A stretch of DNA of 64,000 nucleotides from Vibrio hippocampi (GTDB taxonomy: Bacteria; Pseudomonadota; Gammaproteobacteria; Enterobacterales; Vibrionaceae): contig NZ_CAKLCM010000003.1 in assembly GCF_921292975.1 (NCBI RefSeq), forward strand, positions 930,001 through 994,000, in the 5' to 3' direction. Shown here in pieces: positions 42,408-51,804 of the stretch. Below the pieces are notes generated by a model. That model saw only the letters and a program-made list of their open reading frames with translations, made no database searches and had not been told where the DNA came from. The position numbers and the translations under genes are program-made. Every line of letters begins with the position of its first letter. Position 1 is the stretch's first letter.

Positions 42408-43386
42408 GGTCTGTTACTCGATTCGTTAGATGATATAAGAAAAATAAAATAGCTAAAGTGCAGGCAAGTTCAAAAGCTCGAAGAAACGTGCTATTCATGC
42501 CAAGGTTAACATTACCAACATAAAGTTGAATTGGGAGCATAGTTGCTAAAAGCGCATCAGCATGAACATCACGATTCGAACCTTTCTCCGCACACATCCA
42601 TTTTGATATTAAGAAAATGATACTACCTAAAATCAGGGTATAAAAGCTAATGACTGATTGATGCCCCATCATTAAAGCAATAAACACAGAAGCAACTGCA
42701 CATCCACCCACTTGCGTTACAAATCTGAGATTAACTGTTTTGATAAATGACTGTCTATCAAATTGCGTAGCCGCTGCAATAACAGGAACTAGACAGAACG
42801 TTGCTGATATCAAATCAACAATCATAAGAAATGCGACGCCACCTCCAATCAACCCCAATGATACCAACCTGTTCAAGTACGTCACTTCTTTGGGCTTAAA
42901 GACCGGTGATTTTTCGCCTTTGCTTGTCACTGGAAACATAGCTACAAATAATTTCGCCACCACAATTGTGATCGCCATAGACAATAGAATCTCATGGATT
43001 CTATTCGGCATTGATGCTGTAGTGTGGATAGAGAAAATAACCACCAATATCCAGTTAAAAGTAGGCATGAGCATTCTTCCAACGGCTTGTGGAGTGACAG
43101 CACGTCTTCTCATAAAGTCAAAGAACAATAAGCTTATCGTCCAGATGATAAAAGGATGGTCTGCAAATACATTACAAACAAGCAACGCTGTGGAAGCAGC
43201 TAATAGCACTGGGTAAAACATCCCAACCAAACCCGACCATGAATAATCTCTACACTTAGTCATTGCTATGGTTGGATATAAGGCAAGATAAACAGGTGAT
43301 GCAAATCCCATAACCTTACCGGCAACCATGCAAATAGTTATTGTCATTGTGATTCGTATTACTTCATTGCACTTGGTATTAAACAT
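42400..43386 (-). CDS. DUF2955 family inner-membrane protein
   Basis: 328 residues and about ten membrane helices. PVYLALYPTIAMTKCRDYSW near the start and DFMRRRAVTP are typical of the DUF2955 group, related to fusaric-acid-resistance and aromatic-acid exporters. It is probably the transporter working with the HlyD-type protein encoded 11 nt upstream. AAGGTAAACCGTA precedes the ATG. The exported compound is unknown; small aromatic acids are a reasonable guess from relatives. Confidence 0.82.
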   Translation of the reverse strand: MFNTKCNEVIRITMTITICMVAGKVMGFASPVYLALYPTIAMTKCRDYSWSGLVGMFYPVLLAASTALLVCNVFADHPFIIWTISLLFFDFMRRRAVTPQAVGRMLMPTFNWILVVIFSIHTTASMPNRIHEILLSMAITIVVAKLFVAMFPVTSKGEKSPVFKPKEVTYLNRLVSLGLIGGGVAFLMIVDLISATFCLVPVIAAATQFDRQSFIKTVNLRFVTQVGGCAVASVFIALMMGHQSVISFYTLILGSIIFLISKWMCAEKGSNRDVHADALLATMLPIQLYVGNVNLGMNSTFLRAFELACTLAILFFLYHLTNRVTDHE

Positions 43387-43397
43387 TACGGTTTACC

Positions 43398-44447
43398 TTA
43401 ATAGATATAGCGGAATAGGCTAACCATTTGCATCCATACAGCGCCAATCCGATCAACGAACTGATTACCCGCTTCAACCATCACTGTTGCTCTCGAGCCA
43501 CCAATTAACGTGTCATTGCCATTTATCACATGAATTCTAGTTCGAACTTTTTGTTGCTCTCTAATCCAGTGATTATCATTGCTAACGGTAGCAATCTGAT
43601 TACTAGGGTTGTACTGGTCGTACACGGCAGCATCTTGACTTGTAATATAACCTGTAAAGACAAAACCCGGCTTTGCATCAAAAACTATCCGAACCTCTGT
43701 ACCGACCGATAATTTATCGATGCCTTTTTCATTGAAGTCAGCAGATATCCATGATTCCGATTTATCCACCAAGTAAAGACTATGCTCACCATTGCTGACA
43801 TAAGTCCCTCTGTGCAACTGGAGATTGGTGATATAACCACTTGAAGCCGCCGTAACGCTTGTTCGCTCTAAATTCAATTGAGCGGTTTCTAAATTTGCCA
43901 TAGCCACTTTTATATCAGAGTTTAAATCTTTCCCATGGGAGGTAGACTTTAATTGATTATATTCGGCAATCGCTATATCCAAGCCGCTCTTGGCTGAGGC
44001 AAGTGCAAGGTTTGAATCATCGAGTTCCTTTGTCGTAGCCAATTTTCTTGAATGAAGCTTTTGCACTCTGTGGTAATCAGACGTGGCATTAGAAAGCGCT
44101 ACTTTTCTCAACTCAATTGTCCTTTCTGCAGACATAATAGATTGAACGGCAGCCTTATCTAGCTCAGATGCTCGAGTCAATTCAGCTTCCGCTTTGTCAG
44201 CCAGAATCGAATAGCTACTCCCGTCCACCTTAAATAGCACGTCACCGACATTAACGAAGTCCCCATTTTTCACATTAACTTGACTAACAACTCCTGAAAC
44301 CTGCGGAGCAACAGAAGCAATCATGTTGTGAACAGTCGCTTGAGTAGTGAATGGCGCAACATTATCAGATGAGATTAAAAATGCTGAGAATCCAACCGCA
44401 GTGACTAAGACAGCATTGAGAGAGTATTTGTAAATTTTTGAGTTCAT
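43398..44447 (-). CDS. HlyD/EmrA-family membrane fusion protein
   Basis: 350 residues from the ATG at 44447, which has TGGA at good spacing. Earlier in-frame ATGs at 44459 and 44504 lie in repeated operator sequence without sites. A membrane anchor (YSLNAVLVTAVGFSAFLI) precedes the lipoyl-like half (VSGVVSQVNVKNGDFVNVGD), a coiled-coil hairpin and the second half (AASSGYITNLQLHRGTYVSN). It is first in the operon with DUF2955 and MarR genes, and it forms the periplasmic part of the exporter. Confidence 0.9.
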   Translation of the reverse strand: MNSKIYKYSLNAVLVTAVGFSAFLISSDNVAPFTTQATVHNMIASVAPQVSGVVSQVNVKNGDFVNVGDVLFKVDGSSYSILADKAEAELTRASELDKAAVQSIMSAERTIELRKVALSNATSDYHRVQKLHSRKLATTKELDDSNLALASAKSGLDIAIAEYNQLKSTSHGKDLNSDIKVAMANLETAQLNLERTSVTAASSGYITNLQLHRGTYVSNGEHSLYLVDKSESWISADFNEKGIDKLSVGTEVRIVFDAKPGFVFTGYITSQDAAVYDQYNPSNQIATVSNDNHWIREQQKVRTRIHVINGNDTLIGGSRATVMVEAGNQFVDRIGAVWMQMVSLFRYIY

Positions 44448-44515
44448 TTTAGTTTCCATCGCAACAATAATTAGGGTGTGAACTCTACTCCTTTTTGTTT
44501 CCATTGCAACAAAAA
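44447..44515. promoter_or_regulatory. Two palindromic operators for the MarR-controlled exporter operon
   Basis: TTTTTGTT-TCCATTGC-AACAAAAA (44492-44515) is a perfect 8-bp inverted repeat. A second, degenerate copy, TTTTAGTTTCCATCGCAACA (44447-44466), lies 45 bp away and touches the HlyD start codon. The location suits MarR repression of transcription and translation start. Binding by MarR is inference. Confidence 0.65.
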
Positions 44516-44536
44516 ATCAGTTTTTTTACAAAAAAA

Positions 44537-44554
44537 AGAGAGCAAATGCTCTCT
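44537..44554 (-). terminator. Terminator of the sulfatase operon
   Basis: AGAGAGCA / TGCTCTCT (44537-44544 and 44547-44554), with a run of T on the minus strand after the stem. Confidence 0.75.
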
Positions 44555-44684
44555 TCAATCGATCTGGCTTTAAAAGAAGTTATTGTTGGTGAATGGGGAT
44601 TTGAAGCATTCTCGGACATAAACGCTAGACCATAATCCAGTAGCAGCGCCAACAGTCGCTTTCGAGCCAGCTATAATGGCTTAT

Positions 44685-46187
44685 TTAATTACCGACACCA
44701 CCCGTGTTTTGAGCTGGGCTCTCGGATGTCATCGGTGGCCACTGTTTGAAAGTCGCTAAATGCTGCTGGACCGCGGCTTGAGCAGGACCAAACGCCCACA
44801 TTTTCTCTCCCATCCATTTCAAGTACATACCCGATTCTTCGGCGGCTCGTTCATAAGGGTCACGGCGTAAATTAAACAACAGCGGGGCGTTAAGCTCTTC
44901 TTTTGGGCCACTCCAACCATGATTTTGAACCACGAAGTGCGCCTTCCAATCCCCAACACGTACCGCTTGTAACTTGTCTCGCTCGTAGTAGTAGATTTCT
45001 TTACGATTGGAGTCGCCTTTTTCGGTTAACATATCCACTTGGTTATAACCATCAAGGTGCGCTTTAAATCCATTGTACCCTTCAAGCATTTTCTGTTTGA
45101 GATCCGTGGGACCACCTGCAGCAGCAATGAGTGTTGGTAACCAATCCATACCATCAAAGATACCATTGCCTACGCTACCCGCTGGAATCTTGCCGGGCCA
45201 ACTAACCAGTGCAGGAGCCCTAACACCGCCTTCCCAAGTGGTGCCTTTTTCGCCGTGGAATGGCGTCATACCACCGTCAGGCCAAGTCATGATCTCCGGT
45301 CCGTTGTCGGCAGTGAAAATAACGATGGTATTGTCGGCTATGCCCAACTGTTCCATTTTCGCCATCATTTCACCGACATGATCGTCAAGATCTTTCATGA
45401 CCACTTCTTGAAGCCCCCAACCGTTCTGACCCAGCATGGCTTCATATTCAGGGGAAAGATGTGTCCATACGTGACCACGGGATGGACAGTACCAAGTGAA
45501 GAATGGCTTGTTGGCCTCAACCGCTCTCTCGATAAAGTTAATCGCATGCTTGTTGACTTCATCATCTAATGTCCGCATACGTTCTATGGTCAGTGCGCCA
45601 TCATCCTCAATGGTTTGCCCGCCGTTATTGTCTGACTTCGCATAAATCACATTACGAGGAGCAAACGCATCCAATGAACCATCTTTTGGCCAATCGGGAT
45701 CTTCGGTATATTCCATTGCATTCAGGTGATATAACCAACCCCAGTACTCATCAAAACCGTGCATCGTTGGTAGGAATTCATCTCTGTCACCAAGGTGGTT
45801 TTTGCCAAACTGACCCGTGACATAACCCATGGTTTTTAGGATCTCAGGCAGCGTTGGCGTGTCGGCATTTAAGCCCACAGGACCACCCGGCAGACCAACG
45901 GAGTGCATCCCCGTTCTAACGGGCAATTGTCCGGTTAAAAACGCGGAGCGACCCGCCGTACAAGACGGTTGCGCATAGTAGTCTGTCAATAGCATGCCCT
46001 TTTCAGCGATACTATCAATGTTGGGGGTTTGACTGCTCATCACGCCATTGTGATAAGCACTGAGATTTGAGATGCCAATATCGTCAGTGAAAATAACAAA
46101 AATATTCGGTTGCTCTTGCGCTGACCATGCTGATAGCGAAACACTGCCCAGCACACTCAGAATAACAGGGGGAAGAATTCTCTTCAT
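44685..46187 (-). CDS. Arylsulfatase
   Basis: 500 residues. The signal peptide ends near LSAWSA. The metal site begins FVIFTDDIGISN (D35, D36). The modification motif CTAGR (76-80) sits in QPSCTAGRSAFLTGQLPVRT, where Cys becomes formylglycine. VIFTADNGPE supplies more metal ligands. Sulfatases release sulfate from esters such as algal polysaccharides or aromatic sulfates. The protein is periplasmic. A Cys-type enzyme needs a formylglycine-generating enzyme, and none is encoded in this window. AAGGA precedes the ATG. The DUF4345 gene ends 9 nt upstream, so they form an operon. Confidence 0.93.
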   Translation of the reverse strand: MKRILPPVILSVLGSVSLSAWSAQEQPNIFVIFTDDIGISNLSAYHNGVMSSQTPNIDSIAEKGMLLTDYYAQPSCTAGRSAFLTGQLPVRTGMHSVGLPGGPVGLNADTPTLPEILKTMGYVTGQFGKNHLGDRDEFLPTMHGFDEYWGWLYHLNAMEYTEDPDWPKDGSLDAFAPRNVIYAKSDNNGGQTIEDDGALTIERMRTLDDEVNKHAINFIERAVEANKPFFTWYCPSRGHVWTHLSPEYEAMLGQNGWGLQEVVMKDLDDHVGEMMAKMEQLGIADNTIVIFTADNGPEIMTWPDGGMTPFHGEKGTTWEGGVRAPALVSWPGKIPAGSVGNGIFDGMDWLPTLIAAAGGPTDLKQKMLEGYNGFKAHLDGYNQVDMLTEKGDSNRKEIYYYERDKLQAVRVGDWKAHFVVQNHGWSGPKEELNAPLLFNLRRDPYERAAEESGMYLKWMGEKMWAFGPAQAAVQQHLATFKQWPPMTSESPAQNTGGVGN

Positions 46188-46196
46188 AGAATGTCC

Positions 46197-46586
46197 TTAT
46201 ACTGTTTCAGATTGTTGTTTGCGAACCATTTTTATTCCTACCAAGCCAAAGCCAAGTTCTAGTATTAGATAGACGACAAGCAGCCAATGAGGCATACCAT
46301 CCAATACCAAGCTGATTACTCGACCGGCAGCCAAACCCAACATAAAAACCACCAGACTATAAAGCGCAGGTAGTCGATACTTTTTGAACAATGCGCCACT
46401 CACCCAAAATAGAGCGAGAGCCAAATAGAGCCCCATTACCGCACGAAAAATATGCGTCACGTTGATGGGGCTAGCATCAATACCGAATAAGTAGTCAAGA
46501 GAAACCACAGGCGAATACCCGTAGGACAGCGCAATCGGAGTTAAACCTAAGACAGCGACCAACAAAAAAATACTTTGTGACTTCAT
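46197..46586 (-). CDS. DUF4345 family membrane protein
   Basis: 130 residues from the ATG at 46586, with AAGGTGG upstream (the GTG three codons earlier overlaps that site). Four membrane helices: SIFLLVAVLGLTPIALSYG, IFRAVMGLYLALALFWVSGA, ALYSLVVFMLGLAAGRVISL, LLVVYLILELGFGLVGI. The pattern GIDA..N..H..RAVMGLY is typical of DUF4345. Function unknown. It is first in a two-gene operon with the arylsulfatase. Confidence 0.75.
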   Translation of the reverse strand: MKSQSIFLLVAVLGLTPIALSYGYSPVVSLDYLFGIDASPINVTHIFRAVMGLYLALALFWVSGALFKKYRLPALYSLVVFMLGLAAGRVISLVLDGMPHWLLVVYLILELGFGLVGIKMVRKQQSETV

Positions 46587-46729
46587 ATCCCCCACCTTCT
46601 TCGAATTTGTCTCTTTTTTAAGAACATAGTCTACAATCAGCTGTATACAAGTTGCATATATTGAAAATGAATCATCAGGACAGGACGATCACCACTGTTT
46701 TACTTCACATCGGATTTAGAGGTATCAAT

Positions 46730-47497
46730 ATGGCTAAATGGCGTTACCTGATCTTACCCACCTTGGCAGCGACTTCCGTCGTCAATGCACAGCAACCCAG
46801 CGAACCCACAGGCAACAAACAGTGGCAGCACAGTGTTGAGATCTACTTGCAGGCACTCAACATTCGCGGAGATACAACCATTGGTGACCTATCCAGCGAT
46901 GTGGATGTAGATCCTGCATTCATCGTCGACCATTTGGATATGGGTGCCATGCTGCGTCTTGAAGGTATTTACAACAACCAATGGGGCTATTACCTCGACT
47001 ACAGCTATATGAAGTTAAGTGGTGAATCAGATTCAATCATCGGCAACACTGGCATCCTTAATGGTGACCTAGAGATCCGACAAGGGGTGTTAGAGGTCAA
47101 GGGCTTTAAGCGCTATCAATACGATATCGGGACGATTGATTATATGGTTGGATTACGTTGGTGGGACAATGATATTGATTCTAAACTCTACACAAACAGC
47201 GGCACACGCCTGAATTCTAGGTCTTTAGATGAAGATTGGATTGATTATCTGCTAGGGATTCGCTGGATCAAACAGGTCCATCATAATTGGACCGTACATA
47301 CCAGTATCGATATGGGGCTTGGCAGTGACACCGACTTCACCTCTTCGCTGCTAACTGGTGTTCGCTACCGACTGAACGGTTGGTCTGATTTGAACGTCGC
47401 CTACAAATCAACTTGGGTCGATTACAACAACAACGGCACGTTTGAATACGATACCGCCTCACAAGGTTTCTTAATTGGTTGGGCTGCCCACTTCTAA
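46730..47497 (+). CDS. Outer-membrane beta-barrel protein
   Basis: 255 residues from the ATG at 46730 (AGAGGT 6 nt upstream; an in-frame start 78 nt earlier has no site). The signal ends at VVNAQ. Amphipathic strands follow (WGYYLDYSYMKLSGESDSII, YMVGLRWWDNDID, WIDYLLGIRWIKQ), ending in GWAAHF with the terminal Phe. It is divergent from the DUF4345/arylsulfatase operon, so the two units may be co-regulated and the barrel could admit sulfated substrates. That link is inference. Confidence 0.78.
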   Translation: MAKWRYLILPTLAATSVVNAQQPSEPTGNKQWQHSVEIYLQALNIRGDTTIGDLSSDVDVDPAFIVDHLDMGAMLRLEGIYNNQWGYYLDYSYMKLSGESDSIIGNTGILNGDLEIRQGVLEVKGFKRYQYDIGTIDYMVGLRWWDNDIDSKLYTNSGTRLNSRSLDEDWIDYLLGIRWIKQVHHNWTVHTSIDMGLGSDTDFTSSLLTGVRYRLNGWSDLNVAYKSTWVDYNNNGTFEYDTASQGFLIGWAAHF

Positions 47498-47642
47498 TCA
47501 ATGGCTTATTGCTTTCGCTTTTGGCGTCGATTCCAATATTAAATCAGGCAACATTCGCACACGATGCCTTTGCGAATGATGCCTGCGCGAATGATGCCGG
47601 TCAGTCGCACAAACGTTTGCCATCACTCTACAAAATGTCCCT

Positions 47643-47693
47643 TATATCCCCAAGTTACCTCAAGATGCGGAGTTCAGTCGTCACTTGGGTGTA
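47643..47693. repeat. Vibrio-type intergenic palindrome
   Basis: TATATCCCCAAGTTACCTCA then AGATGCGGAGTTCAGTCG and TCACTTGGGTGTA. Same family as 63163-63210 and 12942-12978, with a degenerate right arm. Confidence 0.7.
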
Positions 47694-47781
47694 GAGCACA
47701 CGATCACGCACCGATTGGATAGCACGGTTCAAACTATTTGATTGTTTTGTGTTCATTCCATTTTTTAGGTGAAAATTCTCT

Positions 47782-47795
47782 TTGATCTAAATCAA
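47782..47795 (+). promoter_or_regulatory. FNR box of the arginine deiminase operon
   Basis: TTGATCTAAATCAA matches the FNR consensus TTGAT-N4-ATCAA at every fixed position. It lies 262 nt before the carrier start, with no gene between, so it likely activates arc transcription when oxygen is low. Confidence 0.8.
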
Positions 47796-48056
47796 AAAAG
47801 CGTCCTAAAACTCATTATCTATTTTATTGCATAAATTCCTATATTAGTGATTTTAACCCCCCTCCAATATGAATTTTATTCTGCCCTATTCACTTATTTA
47901 TCTCAGAAGTAAATTTCACAAATCTTTATTAAATTCTTTTTGTGAAGACCCCCAAAGTTAGTAATACTTGGTTGATTTAGAGTAATACACGAAATCAATT
48001 TCCCGCCCATTTTTTAATGGATAATTTCTTTATTACTTAGATATCAGGAGGTGTTT

Positions 48057-49481
48057 ATGAACACCCAAATTGATCAATCAAAAAACAAAGGGAATTTCTT
48101 TACTAATTTAAAATTTCCTTCCGCATATACCATTTTATTTATTTTAATTGCATTAGTGGCTCTTCTCACATGGGTTATTCCTGCTGGTCAATATGACCGC
48201 ACAATGAATGAAGAACTTGGACGAGAAGTACCTGTTGCGGGCACTTATCAAGTTGTAGAAAGTGCGCCCCAAGGTATCGTCGATGTCTTTTATGCGCCGA
48301 TTCAAGGCTTCTATGCCGCTATTGATGTCGCTTTTTTCATTCTTATCATTGGTGGATTCATTGGTCTTGTGACAAAAACGGGAGCGATTGACGCGGGTAT
48401 CGAACGCATTACACGCCGTTTAGAAGGGCGTGAGGAAATGATGATACCTATCCTTATGGCACTTTTTGCTGCCGGAGGAACCATTTATGGTATGGCTGAG
48501 GAATCACTGCCCTTTTATGCGCTACTCGTTCCAGTCATGATGAGAGCTCGCTTTGATCCACTTGTCGCGGCTGCCACCATCTTATTAGGTGCGGGGATTG
48601 GCGTACTCGGGTCAACCATTAATCCATTCGCGACCGTGATCGCCGCAAACGCTTCGGGTATTCCGTTTACCGACGGTATTATGTTGCGCCTAGTTATGTT
48701 GTTTCTCGGCTATGTTATCTGTGTTTGGTACGTGATGCGCTACGCTCGCTTGGTTCGCACCGATCCTAAAAATTCGATTGTTCACGATAAATACGAAGAA
48801 AATAAAGCCCACTTCCTTGGCAATCGATCAGAGGAAGAACTTGAGTTCACCACCACTCGTAAAATCATTCTCGCGATCTTTGGCTGTGCGTTCGCTGTCA
48901 TGATCTATGGCGTGTCTGCCGCGGGTTGGTGGATGCTTGAAATCTCGGCAATGTTCCTTGCTGCTACGGTTCTTGTTGGCTTTGTAGACCGTATGAGCGA
49001 AGAAGATTTTACTAACAACTTTTTAGAAGGTGCACGTGACCTCTTGGGTGTTGCTCTCATTATTGGTATCGCTCGCGGTATCGTAGTGGTAATGGATAAC
49101 GGCATGATCACCGACACCATTCTAAATTCAGCAGAACAAATGGTAACGGGTCTATCGTCAGTGGTATTCGTCAATGTCATCTTCTTTTTGGAAATTATAT
49201 TGTCGTTCCTTGTTCCTTCGACGTCGGGTCTTGCCGTTCTCACCATGCCGATCATGGCTCCATTAGCCGATTTTGCCGGTGTAGGTCGAGAACTTGTCAT
49301 TACCGCGTATCAGTCTGCATCAGGACTCGTCAATTTAATTACGCCAACATCCGCGGTAGTGATGGGTGGTTTAGCCATTGCTCGCATTCCTTATATTAAA
49401 TGGATCAAGTGGGTCATGCCATTAATCGGCATATTAACTTTTTTCTGCATTGTTTTATTAAGTCTAGGTACCGTTATTTAG
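48057..49481 (+). CDS. YfcC/ArcD-type arginine:ornithine antiporter candidate
   Basis: 474 residues from the ATG at 48057 (AGGAGG 5 nt upstream; the in-frame GTG at 48051 overlaps that site). About twelve membrane helices. TWVIPAGQYDR near the start and FYALLVPVMMRARFDPLVAA, STINPFATVIAANASG, FLVPSTSGLAVLTMPIMAPL are typical of the YfcC/DcuC-like basic amino acid carriers. It leads the operon with arcA, arcC and the ornithine carbamoyltransferase, so arginine/ornithine exchange is the likely job. It belongs to the YfcC family, not the classical ArcD family of Pseudomonas. Confidence 0.85.
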   Translation: MNTQIDQSKNKGNFFTNLKFPSAYTILFILIALVALLTWVIPAGQYDRTMNEELGREVPVAGTYQVVESAPQGIVDVFYAPIQGFYAAIDVAFFILIIGGFIGLVTKTGAIDAGIERITRRLEGREEMMIPILMALFAAGGTIYGMAEESLPFYALLVPVMMRARFDPLVAAATILLGAGIGVLGSTINPFATVIAANASGIPFTDGIMLRLVMLFLGYVICVWYVMRYARLVRTDPKNSIVHDKYEENKAHFLGNRSEEELEFTTTRKIILAIFGCAFAVMIYGVSAAGWWMLEISAMFLAATVLVGFVDRMSEEDFTNNFLEGARDLLGVALIIGIARGIVVVMDNGMITDTILNSAEQMVTGLSSVVFVNVIFFLEIILSFLVPSTSGLAVLTMPIMAPLADFAGVGRELVITAYQSASGLVNLITPTSAVVMGGLAIARIPYIKWIKWVMPLIGILTFFCIVLLSLGTVI

Positions 49482-49625
49482 TCATCGAAATTGATTAGAT
49501 AAACATATTACTTCGTTGTCTATAAACAACACCGTCAATATTAATTTTATATTTTATTTTCCTGTTAGCTTTTTAAGCAGACTATTTGCATATTTTAAGC
49601 TAATTAATATGAAAGAGGTTCTATC

Positions 49626-50849
49626 ATGAGCAAATTATATGTAGGTTCTGAAATTGGTCAATTACGTCGTGTTATTCTTCATCGACCAAGAAGATCATTA
49701 ACTCATTTAACACCCTCCAACTGCCAAGACTTATTGTTTGACGATGTATTGGATGTTGAACGAGCTGGAGCCGAACATGATGGTTTTGCCCAAACACTGC
49801 GTGACCAAGGCGTCGAAGTTTTACTTCTCACTGATCTTTTAGCGGAGACGATCGCTATCCCTGAAGCAAAAGACTGGTTATTAAATCAGCAAGTGTCTGA
49901 TTATCGCCTAGGTAAGCATCTCGCTAATAATGTACGTTGTTATCTTAACGACTTACCCAACATCACATTGGCAAAAATCCTAACAGGTGGTCTAGCTTAC
50001 AGCTCGTTACCTAAGAGTTCATCGTCAATGGTACAAGGTCTGTACGAGCCTACTGACTTTGTTATCGACCCACTGCCAAACCATTTATTTACCCGTGATA
50101 CTTCTTGCTGGGTTTATGGTGGTGTATCCATTAACCCAATGGCGAAACCGGCGCGTCAGCGCGAAACCAATCACCTGCGAGCAATCTACCGCTGGCATCC
50201 TCTTTTTGCCCAGCAAGATTTCATCAAGTATTTCGGTGACGATGAAACCATCAACTACGACAAATCAACCATTGAAGGCGGTGATGTTTTAGTTATCGGC
50301 AAAGGCAGCGTTTTAGTGGGCATGTCAGAGCGCACTACGCCGCAAGGCGTTGAACATCTTGCGTCCAATCTGTTTAAACATGGTCAAGCGAAACAAGTGA
50401 TCGCCATGGAACTACCAAAACATCGCTCTTGTATGCACTTAGATACGGTAATGACACACATGCGCGAAGATACTTTCTCGGTCTATCCAGAAGTCGTTCG
50501 CAAAGATGTGAAATGTTGGAGCCTAACGGGTGATGAATCCGGTGCCGTGTCGATTAAGCAAGAAGATTATTTTGTTAAAGCGATTGAAAAAGCGCTCGGC
50601 GTTGGACAACTCAACCTGATCACCACCGGCGGTGACAGTTTCGAAGCAGAGCGCGAGCAGTGGAAAGATGCAAACAACGTGTTGACCGTTAAATCCGGAG
50701 TCGTGATCGGCTATGAAAGTAACGCTTATACCAACGAAAAATACGATAAAGCGGGGATTACCGTTCTACCAATCCAAGGTGATGAGCTTGGGCGTGGACG
50801 TGGTGGTGCGCGTTGTATGAGCTGCCCTATCGAACGTGATGGCATTTAA
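49626..50849 (+). CDS. arcA: Arginine deiminase
   Basis: 407 residues. It converts arginine to citrulline and ammonia. Active-site blocks are present: [43 protein letters not shown] (LDTVMTHM), and the C-terminal [16 protein letters not shown] with the nucleophile C397. AAAGAGG precedes the ATG. Gaps of 144 bp before it and 17 bp after it fit one operon. The cytoplasmic pathway yields one ATP per arginine through carbamate kinase and raises pH. Confidence 0.96.
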   Translation: MSKLYVGSEIGQLRRVILHRPRRSLTHLTPSNCQDLLFDDVLDVERAGAEHDGFAQTLRDQGVEVLLLTDLLAETIAIPEAKDWLLNQQVSDYRLGKHLANNVRCYLNDLPNITLAKILTGGLAYSSLPKSSSSMVQGLYEPTDFVIDPLPNHLFTRDTSCWVYGGVSINPMAKPARQRETNHLRAIYRWHPLFAQQDFIKYFGDDETINYDKSTIEGGDVLVIGKGSVLVGMSERTTPQGVEHLASNLFKHGQAKQVIAMELPKHRSCMHLDTVMTHMREDTFSVYPEVVRKDVKCWSLTGDESGAVSIKQEDYFVKAIEKALGVGQLNLITTGGDSFEAEREQWKDANNVLTVKSGVVIGYESNAYTNEKYDKAGITVLPIQGDELGRGRGGARCMSCPIERDGI

Positions 50850-50866
50850 ATAAGGGGGGTTAAGTA

Positions 50867-51778
50867 ATGAAAAGACAAACTGTCGTCGTCGCCCTTGGTG
50901 GCAATGCCTTATTACGTCGCGGCCAAGCGCTAGAGCAAAGTATTCAGCGCGAAAACATTGAAGTAGCCGTTAAAGCGATCTTAGAGATATCCAAACATTA
51001 CAACATCGTGCTTGTCCATGGTAATGGTCCCCAAGTCGGCTTGCTGGCGCTGCAAGGTTTGGAATACAAGAAGGTGGCACCTTACACCCTAGATGTGTTG
51101 GTGAGTGAAACCCAAGGCATGATCGGTTACATGCTCATGCAAGAGCTAACAAACCAAATGCCTGAACAGAAAGTGACTTGTGTTTTAACTCAAATGACCG
51201 TTGACCCAATGGACACTGCATTTAACGATCCAACAAAACCGATTGGTCCTATCTACGAAGAAGAAGAAGCGCGAGAACTGGCTGAAAAGTACCTTTGGAC
51301 ATTCAAACCCGATGGCGACTATTTCCGTCGTGTTGTTCCTAGTCCAGCCCCCATTGGCATTATTGAGCATGAAGCAATAACGCATCTGATTAATGAGGAC
51401 CACTTAGTTATCTGTACCGGTGGCGGCGGGATCCCGGTTATGTATGACGATGGCAAGTTGATCGGTGTAGAAGCCGTGATTGATAAAGATATGTCAGCCG
51501 CCCTGCTCGCCGGGCAGATTAACGCCGACGCACTGCTTGTATTAACGGACAGTGACAGCGTTTACCTAGACTGGGGAAAACCAACACAGCGAGCGCTGCG
51601 TGCTACTAATCCGGCGGAATTAGCCAAGTACGAGTTCGAGGAAGGTTCGATGAAACCTAAGATTGAAGCCTCCTGCGAGTTTATTAAGCAAGGTGGCAAA
51701 GTGGTTGGCATTGGGTCATTAAAAGATGGTTTACGCATCCTTGAGGGGACGGCAGGAACCAATATCACTAATCATTAA
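50867..51778 (+). CDS. arcC: Carbamate kinase
   Basis: 303 residues of the amino-acid-kinase fold. [14 protein letters not shown] opens it, and [35 protein letters not shown] and [16 protein letters not shown] follow. It makes ATP from carbamoyl phosphate and ADP, the energy-yielding step of the arginine deiminase pathway. AAGGGGGG precedes the ATG. It lies between arcA and the ornithine carbamoyltransferase gene with short gaps. Confidence 0.96.
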   Translation: MKRQTVVVALGGNALLRRGQALEQSIQRENIEVAVKAILEISKHYNIVLVHGNGPQVGLLALQGLEYKKVAPYTLDVLVSETQGMIGYMLMQELTNQMPEQKVTCVLTQMTVDPMDTAFNDPTKPIGPIYEEEEARELAEKYLWTFKPDGDYFRRVVPSPAPIGIIEHEAITHLINEDHLVICTGGGGIPVMYDDGKLIGVEAVIDKDMSAALLAGQINADALLVLTDSDSVYLDWGKPTQRALRATNPAELAKYEFEEGSMKPKIEASCEFIKQGGKVVGIGSLKDGLRILEGTAGTNITNH

Positions 51779-51804
51779 TATACGTAAATAAGAAGGAAAG
51801 AATC

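Larger units (their letters stand above)
47498..48056. other. Intergenic region before the arginine deiminase operon
   Basis: No gene supported. A short frame after the barrel gene owes its length to the small duplication GCGAATGATGCC (around 47572-47600). The stretch holds the palindrome at 47643, the FNR box at 47782 and an A+T-rich promoter region. TATGAATTTTATTCTG near 47868 resembles an ArgR half-pair but is one base short in spacing. Confidence 0.5.

Noticed and set aside
47479-47694. 71-codon frame after the outer-membrane barrel gene
   Set aside because: It starts inside the barrel gene, depends on a small duplication and runs through the dispersed palindrome.
47868-47883. TATGAATTTTATTCTG as an ArgR site
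   Set aside because: The half-sites are one base too close compared with the ARG-box consensus, so I mention it only as a weak resemblance.
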